From NCBI RefSeq assembly GCF_037102585.1, contig NW_027043829.1, positions 2,604,001-2,668,000 of the forward strand: a DNA stretch of 64,000 nt, written 5' to 3'. The notes beneath the pieces are model-generated. The model was given only the letters and a program-made list of their open reading frames with translations, was not told the origin of the DNA and searched no databases. Both the position numbers and the translations under genes were made by a program. The stretch's first letter is position 1. Each line of letters opens with the position of its first letter. Positions 30,434 through 40,790 of this stretch are shown piece after piece. The stretch comes from Saccharomycopsis crataegensis. Its lineage: Eukaryota > Ascomycota > Saccharomycetes > Ascoideales > Saccharomycopsidaceae.

Positions 30434-31382
30434 CAATTGGGTATTTCTTTGGAGCAATTACTATATTAAGCTATGAGGGCTTGAGGTAAAATGAGAAAAG
30501 CAAATTGCACCAAAGGTCTCAAACAATCAAATTCTCCAAACGATCAAATCTCCAAACAATCAAATTATCCAAACAATAGCTCCTTGTAATTAGCAAGTGT
30601 TCTTTAACGGCGCCGCTTTGCTGTTGCTCTGGTACCGATGAATATTTTGGGCACAGCAATCTATAGTATTTTAAAAAAGAGCAGAAGGAAAGAACACACG
30701 CACACAGAGAGAACAGAAAATGGCAAACACAACACAGAATTGTGGTCAGTAAAATTGTTAATAACCAGTAATGGACCGGTCAAAAGACTTAAAAGAATAT
30801 CGGTTGTAATTGCAGATGGCATTGTTTGACATTTTTTGTTTTTTCTGTTTGTGACACAAAAAAAGAGAACATGCAGTTGTGTTCCTCTGGATTGGTATAT
30901 CATACCATAAGAAACTCTTCTCGATATTATGAGACTTTAATATCATATAATATTTTTTCATGGCATTACACTACTACTTGAAACATTTTTTTTTTGCTTA
31001 CTTGTGGTGACCAGATAGAAGTGTTATATATAATTAAATAAACATAGATAGACGATGATAACGAATGATAGTACAAAAACACAATGATATAATGCTAAAA
31101 ACAAAAACAAAAATATATGCAAAACGAGCAAAATAAAGCAGCTAACAGAAAGTGAATGACGATGGAAACCAAATAAAAAATAAATAAAGCTAAACAAAAA
31201 TAGTTGGTAGATGATAGAAAGCAGATGATAGACAGACAGATAATAGATAATAATTGATATATGCTAAATGATTCAATGCAGTTGATAAATAATAAGTGGT
31301 ATAATGTAGATGATGAATGCTAAATGATATAAGAAGATTGATAAACGTTAATTATCCTATCTATTCTCTGGATGTAGGCCTA
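30434..31382. other. Intergenic region OXR1 promoter / 3' end of unknown gene
   Basis: About 950 bp. Near OXR1 there is a CGGCGCCG palindrome at about 30608-30615. At 31200-31330 the DNA is rich in GATA-type words and repeats ATGCTAAATGAT twice. No gene is supported. Confidence 0.5.
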
Positions 31383-32498
31383 TCAAAAACCAAATTTCTT
31401 GCAAACAATATTCCAAAATACACTCGCAACACTTCTCCCGTTTTCATTCTCTCTGCTGCTTGGCTGATGGGATTCATTGGAAATCATCTTGAACTTCTCT
31501 CTAGTCCCTTCTTCCTCACTGACAAAAACAATTTGTCCATTGCCCAATCTCTGGTAACTTTTCCTCACCACCACTTCGTTTTTATTTTTTTCGTTGTCCG
31601 CATTTTGCTCTTTGGTATTACATCTCTTGCCAGCCGATTGCGCCCAGTAATAGTTGATGGTATTCCAAATTGCCTTAGAAATGGAATGTATTGGCGATGC
31701 AGCAGCAATTGGGGGTTCATGGAAGTTGTTTTTTGGTTTTTTGTAGGCCTCCTCTTCTACTGGGGGTTCTGAATCTTCTTCCTCTGCATCTGCTTTCCAT
31801 GAATTGATAGACTGGAACGATGTGTCACGCATGGATGGCCTAATAGTAGGGGCCTCACTTGGGAATGGATTGAAACCGGATGAAAGATTTCGAAGACCTG
31901 CTGATCTTTTTGCCCCACGTTTATTGACTTGCAACCCTCCATAAGATTTCTTTGCAGAATTTCCATTATTCTTATTGTTATTGGTTTTATGACTTTTTGA
32001 CGATGGTTTAGGCTCAATTTCCCTTTGGTTAACTTCCTTTGAGGCAGTCTTCATGCCTCTGATGGTCTTTTTAAAGTTCAAATCCCATTCAACAGGATTA
32101 GCCTCATTATTCTCCATCAACCGCTCATTGAACTCTTTGAACTTTTTAAACTTCAACACGGTTTCTCTTTTCTTATGTTGCATGAACTCTTTAATTTTTT
32201 CTTCCTTTGATGGTGGTAATGGTTGGAATAGAATATCCACAGGGTTGATTTCCACCCCGTCCACTTCATAAATGGTTTTTCTGTGTTCCTTGGTTTCCTC
32301 GACCTCGATGACGGGGACTTGTTTCTTGGGAACAAAATTTTTCAGCATATTTAATGCCTGTTTAGGAGTAATTTCTGGTATCAAGTCAACATCTTTATGG
32401 GTAATGAAGTTGGAAGGAATCCTGTTGGTCACTATATTGATCATAGATCCCAGGGATTTATCGATATAATATGAGTTCCCCGAAGTGCAGATATTCAT
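31383..32498 (-). CDS. Unrecognised basic protein
   Basis: 371 residues from the ATG at 32498. The N-terminal third has a conserved look (ITPKQALNMLKNFVPKKQVP, VDGVEINPVDILFQPLPPSK, then a Lys-rich helix EFMQHKKRETVLKFKKFKEF). The middle is a low-complexity Asn/Lys/Ser region, then an acidic stretch (DAEEEDSEPPVEEEAY). Two short hydrophobic-aromatic segments lie near the end (ISKAIWNTINYYWAQ and VASVFWNIVCKKFGF) and could be amphipathic membrane-binding helices. I do not recognise a family. It is divergent to MIY1 with about 1 kb between. Confidence 0.7.
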   Translation of the reverse strand: MNICTSGNSYYIDKSLGSMINIVTNRIPSNFITHKDVDLIPEITPKQALNMLKNFVPKKQVPVIEVEETKEHRKTIYEVDGVEINPVDILFQPLPPSKEEKIKEFMQHKKRETVLKFKKFKEFNERLMENNEANPVEWDLNFKKTIRGMKTASKEVNQREIEPKPSSKSHKTNNNKNNGNSAKKSYGGLQVNKRGAKRSAGLRNLSSGFNPFPSEAPTIRPSMRDTSFQSINSWKADAEEEDSEPPVEEEAYKKPKNNFHEPPIAAASPIHSISKAIWNTINYYWAQSAGKRCNTKEQNADNEKNKNEVVVRKSYQRLGNGQIVFVSEEEGTREKFKMISNESHQPSSRENENGRSVASVFWNIVCKKFGF

Positions 32499-33550
32499 GA
32501 TGGAGATATATAATACTATTGATATTTAGACACTTTTAAAAATTGTCGCTCCTTAGTTTAAATCTCAAACTCTTTTATCCATGAAAGTCCTTCTTAATCA
32601 TTGATGAGGAAGGGAAGAAGAGAAGAAAGAATAAAAAAAAAAAGGGAAAAAAAAGTCTTCAGATTACTAAATCTGGTAAATGGTAGTAGCGTCTCTTAAA
32701 TATACACTGCTAGGGGTTCTACAAAGGCTGGATGTGTGCGTGTGAAGGGATTACCGCTAGGTTTCGATGGCTGGTTCGATGTTCACAGAAGACCACTGCG
32801 TGAGTTCAGGAGTTGTTGCCCGATAACCTCAAATACTATGTGCTAACACATAACACCGAGCATGGCATTAGTTTTCTTATTGTCTCAGAGATAATATAAG
32901 TATAATCCCTTATATCTTGCTTCTGGTGTAATAAATAGTGTAATAATTGGGAATTTTTCATGCTTCTTCGTCCCGTCAAACAGCGCGGCTGCCGCATCGC
33001 GCATAAAGTGGAAGCATCGACAATCAACGGAAAATCAAATAATCGGGGACAATTAGGAGATTGAGGAGGATAAGCTGGATATGTTCTGTGAATAATTCAT
33101 AGTTAATATTGTGATAATCCTACTGTCTCTCATTGTAATTGTGTCCGAAATAGTGTCTTTTCTTTGGTGTGTATCATCACCATAAGAAGAATCGTTGGTA
33201 CCCGCTGCGTTGGTGCTTGGAGTCTATGATTTTTGCCTGGTCCGTCTAATGACAGGGAACATAAGAGAAAATATACAGATTTTTTTGGCAAATCTTCCTC
33301 TTATTCAGATCGGCTATTTTTTTATTGTTCTTTTTAATGCTTACATAACGGTCTATTTGCTAATAGTAATGAAGAAAGAAATCTCCGTGGAGACGTTTAT
33401 TGTGTGTTTTTATGCGGGTAACCACGGTAACTTATTGAGGGGCGATGAGATTGATGATATTCCTCACCCAGGTTGACACAATGTAATGGCAATTAAAGGG
33501 AGAATTTTACCAACAGGCATACCATTAATATTCAACTGAAGCCCTTTAAG
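32499..33550. other. Divergent intergenic region, unknown gene / MIY1
   Basis: About 1.05 kb with a Reb1-like site at 33415. The small frame at 33195-33476 is hydrophobic but has no supporting signal, and I leave it out. Confidence 0.5.
33415..33421 (-). promoter_or_regulatory. Reb1-like core CGGGTAA upstream of MIY1
   Basis: The minus strand reads TTACCCG. It is 136 bp upstream of the MIY1 ATG. Confidence 0.35.
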
Positions 33551-35707
33551 ATGTCTACCTCCCAGGATCCCGATACAGTGCAAAATACAGCAAACTTCGA
33601 TGAAACATTTTCTAATAAGCCGTCATCGAGGACTATTCATAATGCGGAATCAGCCCCACAAGCTAAAGATGTGATCCATGATATAGAAACCACAAAGGAT
33701 AGTAAGGGTTCGAGTAATTTCCTGGTGAAAAAAAATTCATTACCATCAAATGACCTTCCCATCAAAGTATTACCCGTGGAATTATCATCAAAGACCCCTG
33801 AAAATAATATAGCCACCAAAGAAATTGACAATAATGGCAACTTCGGGAATGTACCTGAAGACTCCAAACCAGTGGTTGCAATACCTCCTGGTACGCAAAC
33901 TGATAATCCCATCAAAGAAGAAAAGGGAAAACCAACATCACAGCCAGCTATTGCTAGTCCAAAGCTTGATGGGCGGGAGGATGAATATAACCACCAGAAA
34001 AGTAAACAACTAACATTTAAATCAAAGAGAATCTCATGGTACAATCCACTTCATGGCCAGATGATGGATTCAAGGATCTTGATTCAGAATGTCAATGGTC
34101 CCTGTGCATTAATTGCAGTGGTGAACACCTTAGTGTTAAACTATCAATTGGATCATAATTACCAAAGTGGATTAACAGAGAAACATTCCAAAACTCCTGA
34201 AGATAGTCGATGTGAAGAATTGATTAGATTAATTGAGAGCAGGGAAGAAATTAATGATACAGATATCGTTGGTGTATTAGGTGATATGTTATTGTCGGCC
34301 AATGCTGCCGCTTCTATCGGATCCAGTAGCGAGCCCATTGATGATGGGACATTTACTGCAGTTTTGAATTTGTTACCACATTTGCATGAAGGATTGAACA
34401 TCAATCCTAATTTCTTAACTGGTGGGATCGATAACTCTCAGCAAGATGTGCAATTCAATATTCATGAACTTGATGAATCTTTCACAAAAGAGATATCTTT
34501 GTCGGTCGTCTCGGATGCTGAAGGTAAAAAATCCATTAATGTTAATGATTCAAAATCATCTCCCTTGAACCCTGAAGTTGCACTTTTCAAAGCTTTTGGT
34601 ATTGATATTTTCCATAGTTGGATGATTGATCCAATTACTAATGTTGAAGAATACAAGATCATCAACTACTTGCAGAATTTCGATAATTGCCAAAACTTTC
34701 TAATCTTTGCTGAAGATTTGATATCTCACAGTAAAGATTCACCAGACCCTCCTGACGAGGGTCTATTATCTAATGGTTGCCCTGATGTTTCATCTTCTCA
34801 TTTAACTCCTGCTAAAAAGTTGATCTTGCAATCATACGCTGACCAAATTCGATCATGGCTCAATTCTCACCCAACGCAACTTACCCCATCCGGTCTCTCT
34901 CATCTAGTATCCGCTGCTCCTGGTTCGCGCTTTTCAATATTCTTCCGTAACGACCATTTTAGTACCTTGCTCAAACGAGCAGTTGTGGATGAAACCGGAC
35001 AGCCCGGAGCAGAGTTGTATTGTCTTGTCACTGATGAGGGGCTACGGGGTTATAGAGATGTCGTTTGGCAAGAAGTGCCTACTGGTGGTAATACGTTCAC
35101 GGCAGCATTTCTAGGAAAGCGGGAGAAACAAGCGGTAGAGGAAAATGGGGTAATGCAAGATCTTGCTAACTACGGTATACTTAGTTTAGAATTAGGAGAA
35201 GAAAGGTTTTACGATGGGAATTTCATCCCTGTTGACCTTTCGCAGGAGTACGAAAGGCAAACAAGACATAATACTCGAAACAATACTGCAGTTCAAAGAG
35301 CCACTTCTGGGTCAGATTTTATCATGGTTGGAGGGGAAATTACTAGTGCTCTAAATGTTTCTGAAGACCATGCTCCAGTACTGCAGAATGCTGGGAACAC
35401 TATCACCGATGCGGATTATCTTGCCTCATCGTATTTCGATGGTCAAGCCCTAGACTCTCTGGCAGATTACCGCTTGGCGCAAAGCTTACAAGCACAAGAA
35501 GATGCTTACATTGCTAGTCGTATTCAACGGAAATACCAGGTCAAAAATCAGAAACTCAAGAATACTGGGACAAAGAGAGTTTCGAATTCTACAGGAGCAG
35601 TAAGTCCTGCTGGCAAATCTGGAGTCCATAAGAAGAAACTGGGGAAATCTAGTGGCCCGAAGCTGATTGATAGCAAAAGTAAGAAAGAAGGATGTGTGAT
35701 TATGTGA
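33551..35707 (+). CDS. MIY1: MINDY-family deubiquitinase with C-terminal CaaX box
   Basis: 718 residues with an ATG start. After about 150 disordered residues comes the MINDY catalytic domain. The block ILIQNVNGPCALIAVVNTLV contains the oxyanion Gln and catalytic Cys185, and NDHFSTLLKR holds the probable catalytic His469. MINDY enzymes cleave Lys48-linked polyubiquitin from the distal end; yeast has Miy1 and a diverged paralogue. The C-terminus is Lys-rich (SKSKKEG) and ends CVIM, a farnesylation-type CaaX box next to a polybasic patch, which should direct the enzyme to membranes. A segment near residues 620-665 with Ala/Gln helices (DYRLAQSLQAQEDAYIASRI) resembles ubiquitin-interacting motifs. 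Confidence 0.9.
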   Translation: MSTSQDPDTVQNTANFDETFSNKPSSRTIHNAESAPQAKDVIHDIETTKDSKGSSNFLVKKNSLPSNDLPIKVLPVELSSKTPENNIATKEIDNNGNFGNVPEDSKPVVAIPPGTQTDNPIKEEKGKPTSQPAIASPKLDGREDEYNHQKSKQLTFKSKRISWYNPLHGQMMDSRILIQNVNGPCALIAVVNTLVLNYQLDHNYQSGLTEKHSKTPEDSRCEELIRLIESREEINDTDIVGVLGDMLLSANAAASIGSSSEPIDDGTFTAVLNLLPHLHEGLNINPNFLTGGIDNSQQDVQFNIHELDESFTKEISLSVVSDAEGKKSINVNDSKSSPLNPEVALFKAFGIDIFHSWMIDPITNVEEYKIINYLQNFDNCQNFLIFAEDLISHSKDSPDPPDEGLLSNGCPDVSSSHLTPAKKLILQSYADQIRSWLNSHPTQLTPSGLSHLVSAAPGSRFSIFFRNDHFSTLLKRAVVDETGQPGAELYCLVTDEGLRGYRDVVWQEVPTGGNTFTAAFLGKREKQAVEENGVMQDLANYGILSLELGEERFYDGNFIPVDLSQEYERQTRHNTRNNTAVQRATSGSDFIMVGGEITSALNVSEDHAPVLQNAGNTITDADYLASSYFDGQALDSLADYRLAQSLQAQEDAYIASRIQRKYQVKNQKLKNTGTKRVSNSTGAVSPAGKSGVHKKKLGKSSGPKLIDSKSKKEGCVIM

Positions 35708-36224
35708 GTCTCTCAAATATGCCTCTTGAAAAAAAAAAAAAGGACAGATATGGTTTGAATTATTGTTTTTTTTTTTTTGATGGGTTTAATTTTTTTCTTT
35801 TCCTTGTAAGTTAGGGTCTTTATATTGTTGGCAATATTTATCATTATTTGCAGGTTGTGCCTTAGTTGTTGTTTTTTTCTTTTTTTTTTTTGTCATCATC
35901 ATCCAGATCATCATCTAGATGTAATTACTCCTGATCTATTGTCTCTCTTTATCATTTGAAGTTCTAGATAGATTTGATTATTTATGTCATGTATTTATCT
36001 GTTTCTCATTTTTGGTGCTGAACTCTCTTGCCATTGTAATGTGTGATGAAATTTTGCCCATCGCCCAATCTCCCACAGGGTTGGTATACTTATACAAAAG
36101 AAAAAAAAAAAATTTTTTTAAGAATTTTTTTGAAATATTTCCTTAAACAATATAAAGTATTTAACACTTTTGCTTTTGTTATCATTATCACGCTTGACCA
36201 ATAAAAGTACCTTATAGATTAAAT
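35708..36224. other. Intergenic region MIY1 to PUF6
   Basis: About 520 bp with several T-runs. Just before PUF6 lies an A-run directly followed by a T-run (about 36101-36119), and CATCGC at about 36059 may be part of a PAC element; both would suit ribosome-biogenesis control. Confidence 0.45.
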
Positions 36225-38207
36225 ATGGCTCCATCAGTTGCTAAAAAGGGAATAAAGAGATCCAGCAGTGAAATCTCTAAAGGATACAAGAAGAAAGCTG
36301 CCGAACCAGAAGAAGATATTCAAGAAGAAGTTTCTAGTAGCGAAGATGAATTAGATGATAAAATGTCTGAAGATGAATCCGAAGAAGATGAGTTGGACGA
36401 TGCCGACTCCGAATCTGAAGATGAATTAGATGATAAAGATGAGGATGATGATGAAGAAGGAGGTAGTGAAAAAGAAGGAGGTGATCAAAAGAGGCAAAAG
36501 ACCGATGGGGATGAAAACAGTAAGACTTCAAAAGAGCAACACGCAGAACAAAAGAAACTTCTCAAGGAAAGAAAACTCAAGCGTAATGCTGGTGTGGAAA
36601 TCGCCCAAATCAAAGCTATTTGGGAAAAGTTGAGAGTCAAGACCCCACCAATTCCAAAGAAGATCAGAGACAAGTTGTGTCTGGAAATTTGGACCCTTTC
36701 AAAAAGTTGTATCAAGGATTTGGTGTTGAAGCACGACGCTTCCAGAGTTGTTCAAACATTGGTAAAATATTCGGATAAAACTGTCAGACATGAAGTGGTT
36801 CTTGAATTGAAAGATCACTACTTTGATTTGGCAAGATCTTCTTATGGTAAATACTTATTGATCAAGCTTTTACATTATGGTACCAAGGAATCCAGAGAAA
36901 TTATTATTGATGAACTCCATGGTAAACTTAGGAAGTTACTCAGACACAGAGAAGGTGCTTATGTCGTTGAAGATTTGTTTGTGTTGTATTCCACCAGTAA
37001 GCAAAGACAGCAAATGATTAGAGAATTCTGGGGTGCCAGATATGCCCTTTTCAAGGACTCTGTGAAGGATGGCCAAACCATTTTGGACGTTGTCAAAGAT
37101 AATGAAGAAAGTAGAAGTTTGATCGCTAGTAATTTGAATCAAACTATCACCGCCGCCGTGGAAAAAGGTTCAACAGGGTTCCAGCTTTTGCATGCCGTTA
37201 TGAAGGAATACATCCAAGTGGCCAGTGATAAAGATATGAATGAATTTGTGGAATTGTTGGCGGATCAAGTTGCTGAATTAGTTCACACTCCTGATGGTTG
37301 TGAAGTCGCGTGTGTCGTGATTGCTAAAGCCTCTGCCAAACAAAGAAAAGCCATTATTAAGAGCTTGAAACCTCATGCTAAGGCCATGATCACCAACGAA
37401 CACGGTAACTTGGTGTTATTGACATTATTCTTGACCGTTGATGATACTAAATTGGTCCACAAATCATTTGGTTCTGCGGAATTCGATGCTGAACAAATGG
37501 CAGAATTATCAGTTGATAAGTTTGCTAGACGTCCATTTTTGTACTTGTTGTGTGGATTGGATGGTAAATACTTTAACCCACATGTCATGAAATCTTTGAA
37601 CCGTTACACTGAGATGAGTTCCGCCACTTCTAAGAAACCTCAAGAATCTAGAAAACTGGAGTTGTTGAGCAAATTCGCCCCACTCTTCTACGAAGCCATC
37701 GCTAAGTACAACGGGAAGGTGTTTAGCGAAAATATTGGATTACAATTTGTCAATGAGGTGATGATCCATGCTCCAAAAGAGGAATCTTTGGAAGAATCTA
37801 GAACTCAGGCCATTAATTCCATCATTAGCGCACTTCAAGGGGAAATTTCCCAAGATGACCATCTCATCAATAAGCCATTCGCTTCTAGACTCCTTAAGTC
37901 TTTGATTCAAGGGGGTCAATGGAACTTCAAGCAACAAGTGATTGAAAAAGACAATGACTCGCAAATTGGTGTCCCATTTGCTCATTTGTTGATTAATGAA
38001 GTGGTGAAGAGTGAAGACTTATCCAAATGGATCGAATCCAAGAATGGTTCATTTATTGTTGCTGGGTTATATGAAGCATTAAAGAAAGAAGATGATAAAG
38101 AAAGCAAAGAGTTTGTGAAATCTGTTGGCAAGTTCAAAAAGATTTTGAAGAAATTGGGTGATGAAAATAAAGGTGGAAAGTTATTGTTAAAGTTGATTGA
38201 AGCTTGA
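36225..38207 (+). CDS. PUF6: Pumilio-repeat protein Puf6
   Basis: 660 residues with an ATG start, very close to the 656 of S. cerevisiae Puf6. The N-terminus is Lys-rich, then strongly acidic (about residues 20-90), followed by AEQKKLLKERKLKRNAGVEI. From about residue 140 the Puf-A type repeats run to the C-terminus: LVLKHDASRVVQTLVKYSDK, SSYGKYLLIKLLHYGTKESR, LRHREGAYVVEDLFVLYST and AELVHTPDGCEVACVVIAKA align almost residue by residue with S. cerevisiae Puf6. Puf6 represses ASH1 mRNA translation and takes part in 60S subunit assembly in the nucleolus. CTG codons at residues 153 and 478 lie where S. cerevisiae has Asn and His. Confidence 0.97.
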   Translation: MAPSVAKKGIKRSSSEISKGYKKKAAEPEEDIQEEVSSSEDELDDKMSEDESEEDELDDADSESEDELDDKDEDDDEEGGSEKEGGDQKRQKTDGDENSKTSKEQHAEQKKLLKERKLKRNAGVEIAQIKAIWEKLRVKTPPIPKKIRDKLCLEIWTLSKSCIKDLVLKHDASRVVQTLVKYSDKTVRHEVVLELKDHYFDLARSSYGKYLLIKLLHYGTKESREIIIDELHGKLRKLLRHREGAYVVEDLFVLYSTSKQRQQMIREFWGARYALFKDSVKDGQTILDVVKDNEESRSLIASNLNQTITAAVEKGSTGFQLLHAVMKEYIQVASDKDMNEFVELLADQVAELVHTPDGCEVACVVIAKASAKQRKAIIKSLKPHAKAMITNEHGNLVLLTLFLTVDDTKLVHKSFGSAEFDAEQMAELSVDKFARRPFLYLLCGLDGKYFNPHVMKSLNRYTEMSSATSKKPQESRKLELLSKFAPLFYEAIAKYNGKVFSENIGLQFVNEVMIHAPKEESLEESRTQAINSIISALQGEISQDDHLINKPFASRLLKSLIQGGQWNFKQQVIEKDNDSQIGVPFAHLLINEVVKSEDLSKWIESKNGSFIVAGLYEALKKEDDKESKEFVKSVGKFKKILKKLGDENKGGKLLLKLIEA

Positions 38208-38638
38208 AAAAAATAAAAATAGAGCCATTTTCTTCAGTTTTATGTCATTTTATTTTTCTCTTTTTTAATTCTTTTGGATGTTCTTGTTTCATAAAGTTTG
38301 ATTTTCACATTTCTGTTGTCTCACCCTCTTTCTTTATATATATGTAATATTTTTGTCTCCATTTTTGCATTATAATGTATTTTTCTTATTTGTATACTGA
38401 CTAAATCTTTATTTCCAAAGCCTTTTTCTTTCTTTTCTGGTTGGGGTTGTAACGGTTATCTTGCGAGTTTTGGGGGTGTCATTGGATGTGTGTTTCCCAA
38501 TGTTCTCAACATTTGGCTACCCACAGGCATTCTAGCTCCCAACAGTAAAGGGAAACAAAAACCAAAGATTAGTCATGACCATGTCATTTCTGATAATAAA
38601 CTAAATAATAGTAGCAGGATTTAATGAACTTTATTTTT
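38208..38638. other. Convergent 3' region PUF6 / Lys-rich protein
   Basis: About 430 bp of T-rich DNA followed by mixed sequence. I see no feature. Confidence 0.55.
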
Positions 38639-39658
38639 CTATTGAGGATACTTTTCAGGTCTAGTGGTTTTTCTTTTCTCTCTAGTTACGTTCGATGGTA
38701 TTATTGGTTTTTCCCTTTCGCTTGTTTTCGCCTTTTTTCTTTCCATACTTCGAACCTTCCTAAGTTCACGCTTTCTTTTTTGTTTCAATCTTAATGATTG
38801 TCTTCTGTTCAGGTTTTTGGATATTTTGCCTGGCATATTAAGATCCTTATTTGATGAGTCATTAATATTATTTTTCAAGCTAACATTATCATACTTCTTA
38901 GATTTATTATTGGTGTCATTTTCCAGCTCACCATCAACACCTTTTTTGGAACCATTAATAGAATCTTTTTCCAGTTTCAGATCAACCTTTTTTTTCAGGT
39001 CAGGATCATTATCCTTTGTCAATTTGACATCAATTATTTTCTCCCTTTTATTCAAGCTACCTTTGATGGTCTTTTTCAACCTAGTATTATTATCCTTTTT
39101 CTGATTTCTATCAATGACCTCTTTTAGAATCCCTTCAATAACTTTTTTCGAGTTATCATCAATACTCTTTTTGGGTTTAACATTACGAATTTTTCGCGCT
39201 TGCTTAACAAACCCGTCAGCCCGTGGTCTACCTTGGTTTCCAACGGTTCTCTTCTTAGAAAGAGATTTCTTATCATTAGCGCCAGCATTGTTACCATATA
39301 TTATCAACTGGTTTTCTTTTCCTTTTGGCGGCTTCTCCACTGGGCTCTCATTGATTTCCCATGGGTGAGGTTTGGAAGGGTCCAAGAGGTCAGAAATCTT
39401 CACACGGTACGTCTTAGTGTATGCTTGTGCTGATATAGGTCCACTATTATGATCAAAATTGCAACAAATAAAAGCTCTTGGAATTATCATCGGAAATTCA
39501 AATGATTTACCAATCCATTCTTCCGGTATGTTTTGGATTGAATTTATAGGAGTCGGCGGCGGTGGCGGTGGGGAAAGATGAGGTTTGATTTGCAGGGGTG
39601 ATGCAAAATAAAGATCATCATATGGTCTTGGATAAAGAAGTATCTTATTTAGATCCAT
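38639..39658 (-). CDS. Unrecognised Lys-rich protein with degenerate short repeats
   Basis: 339 residues from the ATG at 39658. The first 110 residues contain a Pro run (SPPPPPPTP) and a segment that looks folded (WIGKSFEFPMIIPRAFICCN and TKTYRVKISDLLDPSKPHPW). From about residue 150 to 290 the protein is built of degenerate repeats of roughly 11-14 residues with the theme I/L-K-x-x-I-D-x-x-x-K-K (for example KKSIDDNSKKV, LKKTIKGSLNK, LKKKVDLKLEK). The tail is strongly basic (RRQSLRLKQKRKRELRKVRS). The composition suggests a nuclear or nucleolar, nucleic-acid-binding protein. I do not recognise a family. Confidence 0.7.
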   Translation of the reverse strand: MDLNKILLYPRPYDDLYFASPLQIKPHLSPPPPPPTPINSIQNIPEEWIGKSFEFPMIIPRAFICCNFDHNSGPISAQAYTKTYRVKISDLLDPSKPHPWEINESPVEKPPKGKENQLIIYGNNAGANDKKSLSKKRTVGNQGRPRADGFVKQARKIRNVKPKKSIDDNSKKVIEGILKEVIDRNQKKDNNTRLKKTIKGSLNKREKIIDVKLTKDNDPDLKKKVDLKLEKDSINGSKKGVDGELENDTNNKSKKYDNVSLKNNINDSSNKDLNMPGKISKNLNRRQSLRLKQKRKRELRKVRSMERKKAKTSEREKPIIPSNVTREKRKTTRPEKYPQ

Positions 39659-40330
39659 TTTTATTTTTGTCTAATATATTTAATCGATCGGGGAAACAAA
39701 GAAGAGAAAGGCGAGATCTCTATTTTTTTTTTATCATTATTTTTCCCTTGTTCTTTATATAGGCGTTACAAAATTTTGAATTGTGCAATACATAACAAAG
39801 CGGTTAATATTTCAAAGATATAAAATGATATCTTCAGTGTTCCTGTTTATTATATACTAACCGAAAGTTGCTTCCATTCAAGTAGAGTATATTACAGTTT
39901 CACACTTTCAAAACTTGTGCTCAGTTCAATCTTTAAACAAGCTAAGACAAAATAAACAACATATCTTTTGGACATATAAAAGGTTTCTGCTAATGAAGAA
40001 TTTAAGTAACTTTTTCAATTTTTAATTACTGTATTTTAAATATATCAGGCTCCTGATAACAGTGAATACTATGGTTCTAATATCATTATAAACTGTACAT
40101 AACCCTTTTCCAACACACTTTTTATGCTGAAATAGACAGCCTAGTTACTCAGTTGCAAAACAAAGAGACGGAAAACCTCTCAAATACCCAAAATAGTGAC
40201 TTCAATATCAACACCTTTTTGAGAAATGTTAAAAAAATGGAAAAATAATACGCTGGAAATTCACCGCGCCGGCCGCAGCGGAAAAAGAAATATGTATACT
40301 GTTTTTCCAAAAATACCACGCTTATAAATT
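39659..40330. other. Intergenic region upstream of the tRNA gene
   Basis: About 670 bp. A GC patch CCGCGCCGGCCGCAGCGG lies at about 40264-40281, 50 bp before the tRNA. No gene is seen. Confidence 0.5.
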
Positions 40331-40443
40331 GACAGTGTGGCCGAGTGGTCAAGGCGCCTGCATTAGGAAATTGAACAAGTAATTGTGCTTTTTTAATCAA
40401 GCAGGTATCTACGGATGCGCGGGTTCAAACCCCGTCACTGTCA
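40331..40443 (+). tRNA. tRNA-Leu (anticodon UAG) with a 32-nt intron
   Basis: The acceptor stem GACAGTG pairs with CACTGTC, and the discriminator base is A. The D-arm is GCCGAGTGGTCAAGGC, the anticodon stem is CCTGC/GCAGG and the anticodon TAG is at 40364-40366. The intron sits at the canonical place, one base 3' of the anticodon, at 40368-40399. The long variable arm (13 nt with an ATC/GAT stem) marks a class II tRNA, and the T-arm is GCGGG-TTCAAAC-CCCGT. All these and the A73 discriminator fit tRNA-Leu, which should read CUA and possibly other CUN codons. A T-run just downstream is the Pol III terminator. Confidence 0.95.
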
Positions 40444-40447
40444 ATAA

Positions 40448-40455
40448 TTTTTTTT
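40448..40455 (+). terminator. Pol III terminator of tRNA-Leu
   Basis: A run of eight T, five bases after the discriminator base. Confidence 0.85.
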
Positions 40456-40781
40456 GGACTTTTTATGAATCTTTCTGCTCTACAACTTACATATTCTGTT
40501 TGAAAATGTTTAAATCTATTTCAAAATTTTCCATTTATTTAGCAGACGGTTTCTGTTGTCAATTTTCTTGACTCGATCAATAGCTATTTTAAAGGTGCCT
40601 CCCATGCTTCAAATTCATTTTTATGAATTCTAATGTCACACAATTTAGCCCTTTAAAAAGTCTCTCTTTTAGAAGACCAAAAAAAGGACTATGATTAACA
40701 TTTCATCAACTTGTCTACAATGCGTTTATATATAAATATGTAAATAGTAGCTTCATGGGGCCACTTATTGAAACATTATGT

Positions 40782-40790
40782 CCGGGTAAT
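40782..40790 (-). promoter_or_regulatory. Reb1-like site CCGGGTAAT upstream of PTI1
   Basis: The minus strand reads ATTACCCGG, the best form of the Reb1 consensus, about 240 bp upstream of PTI1 and 330 bp downstream of the tRNA gene. Confidence 0.45.
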
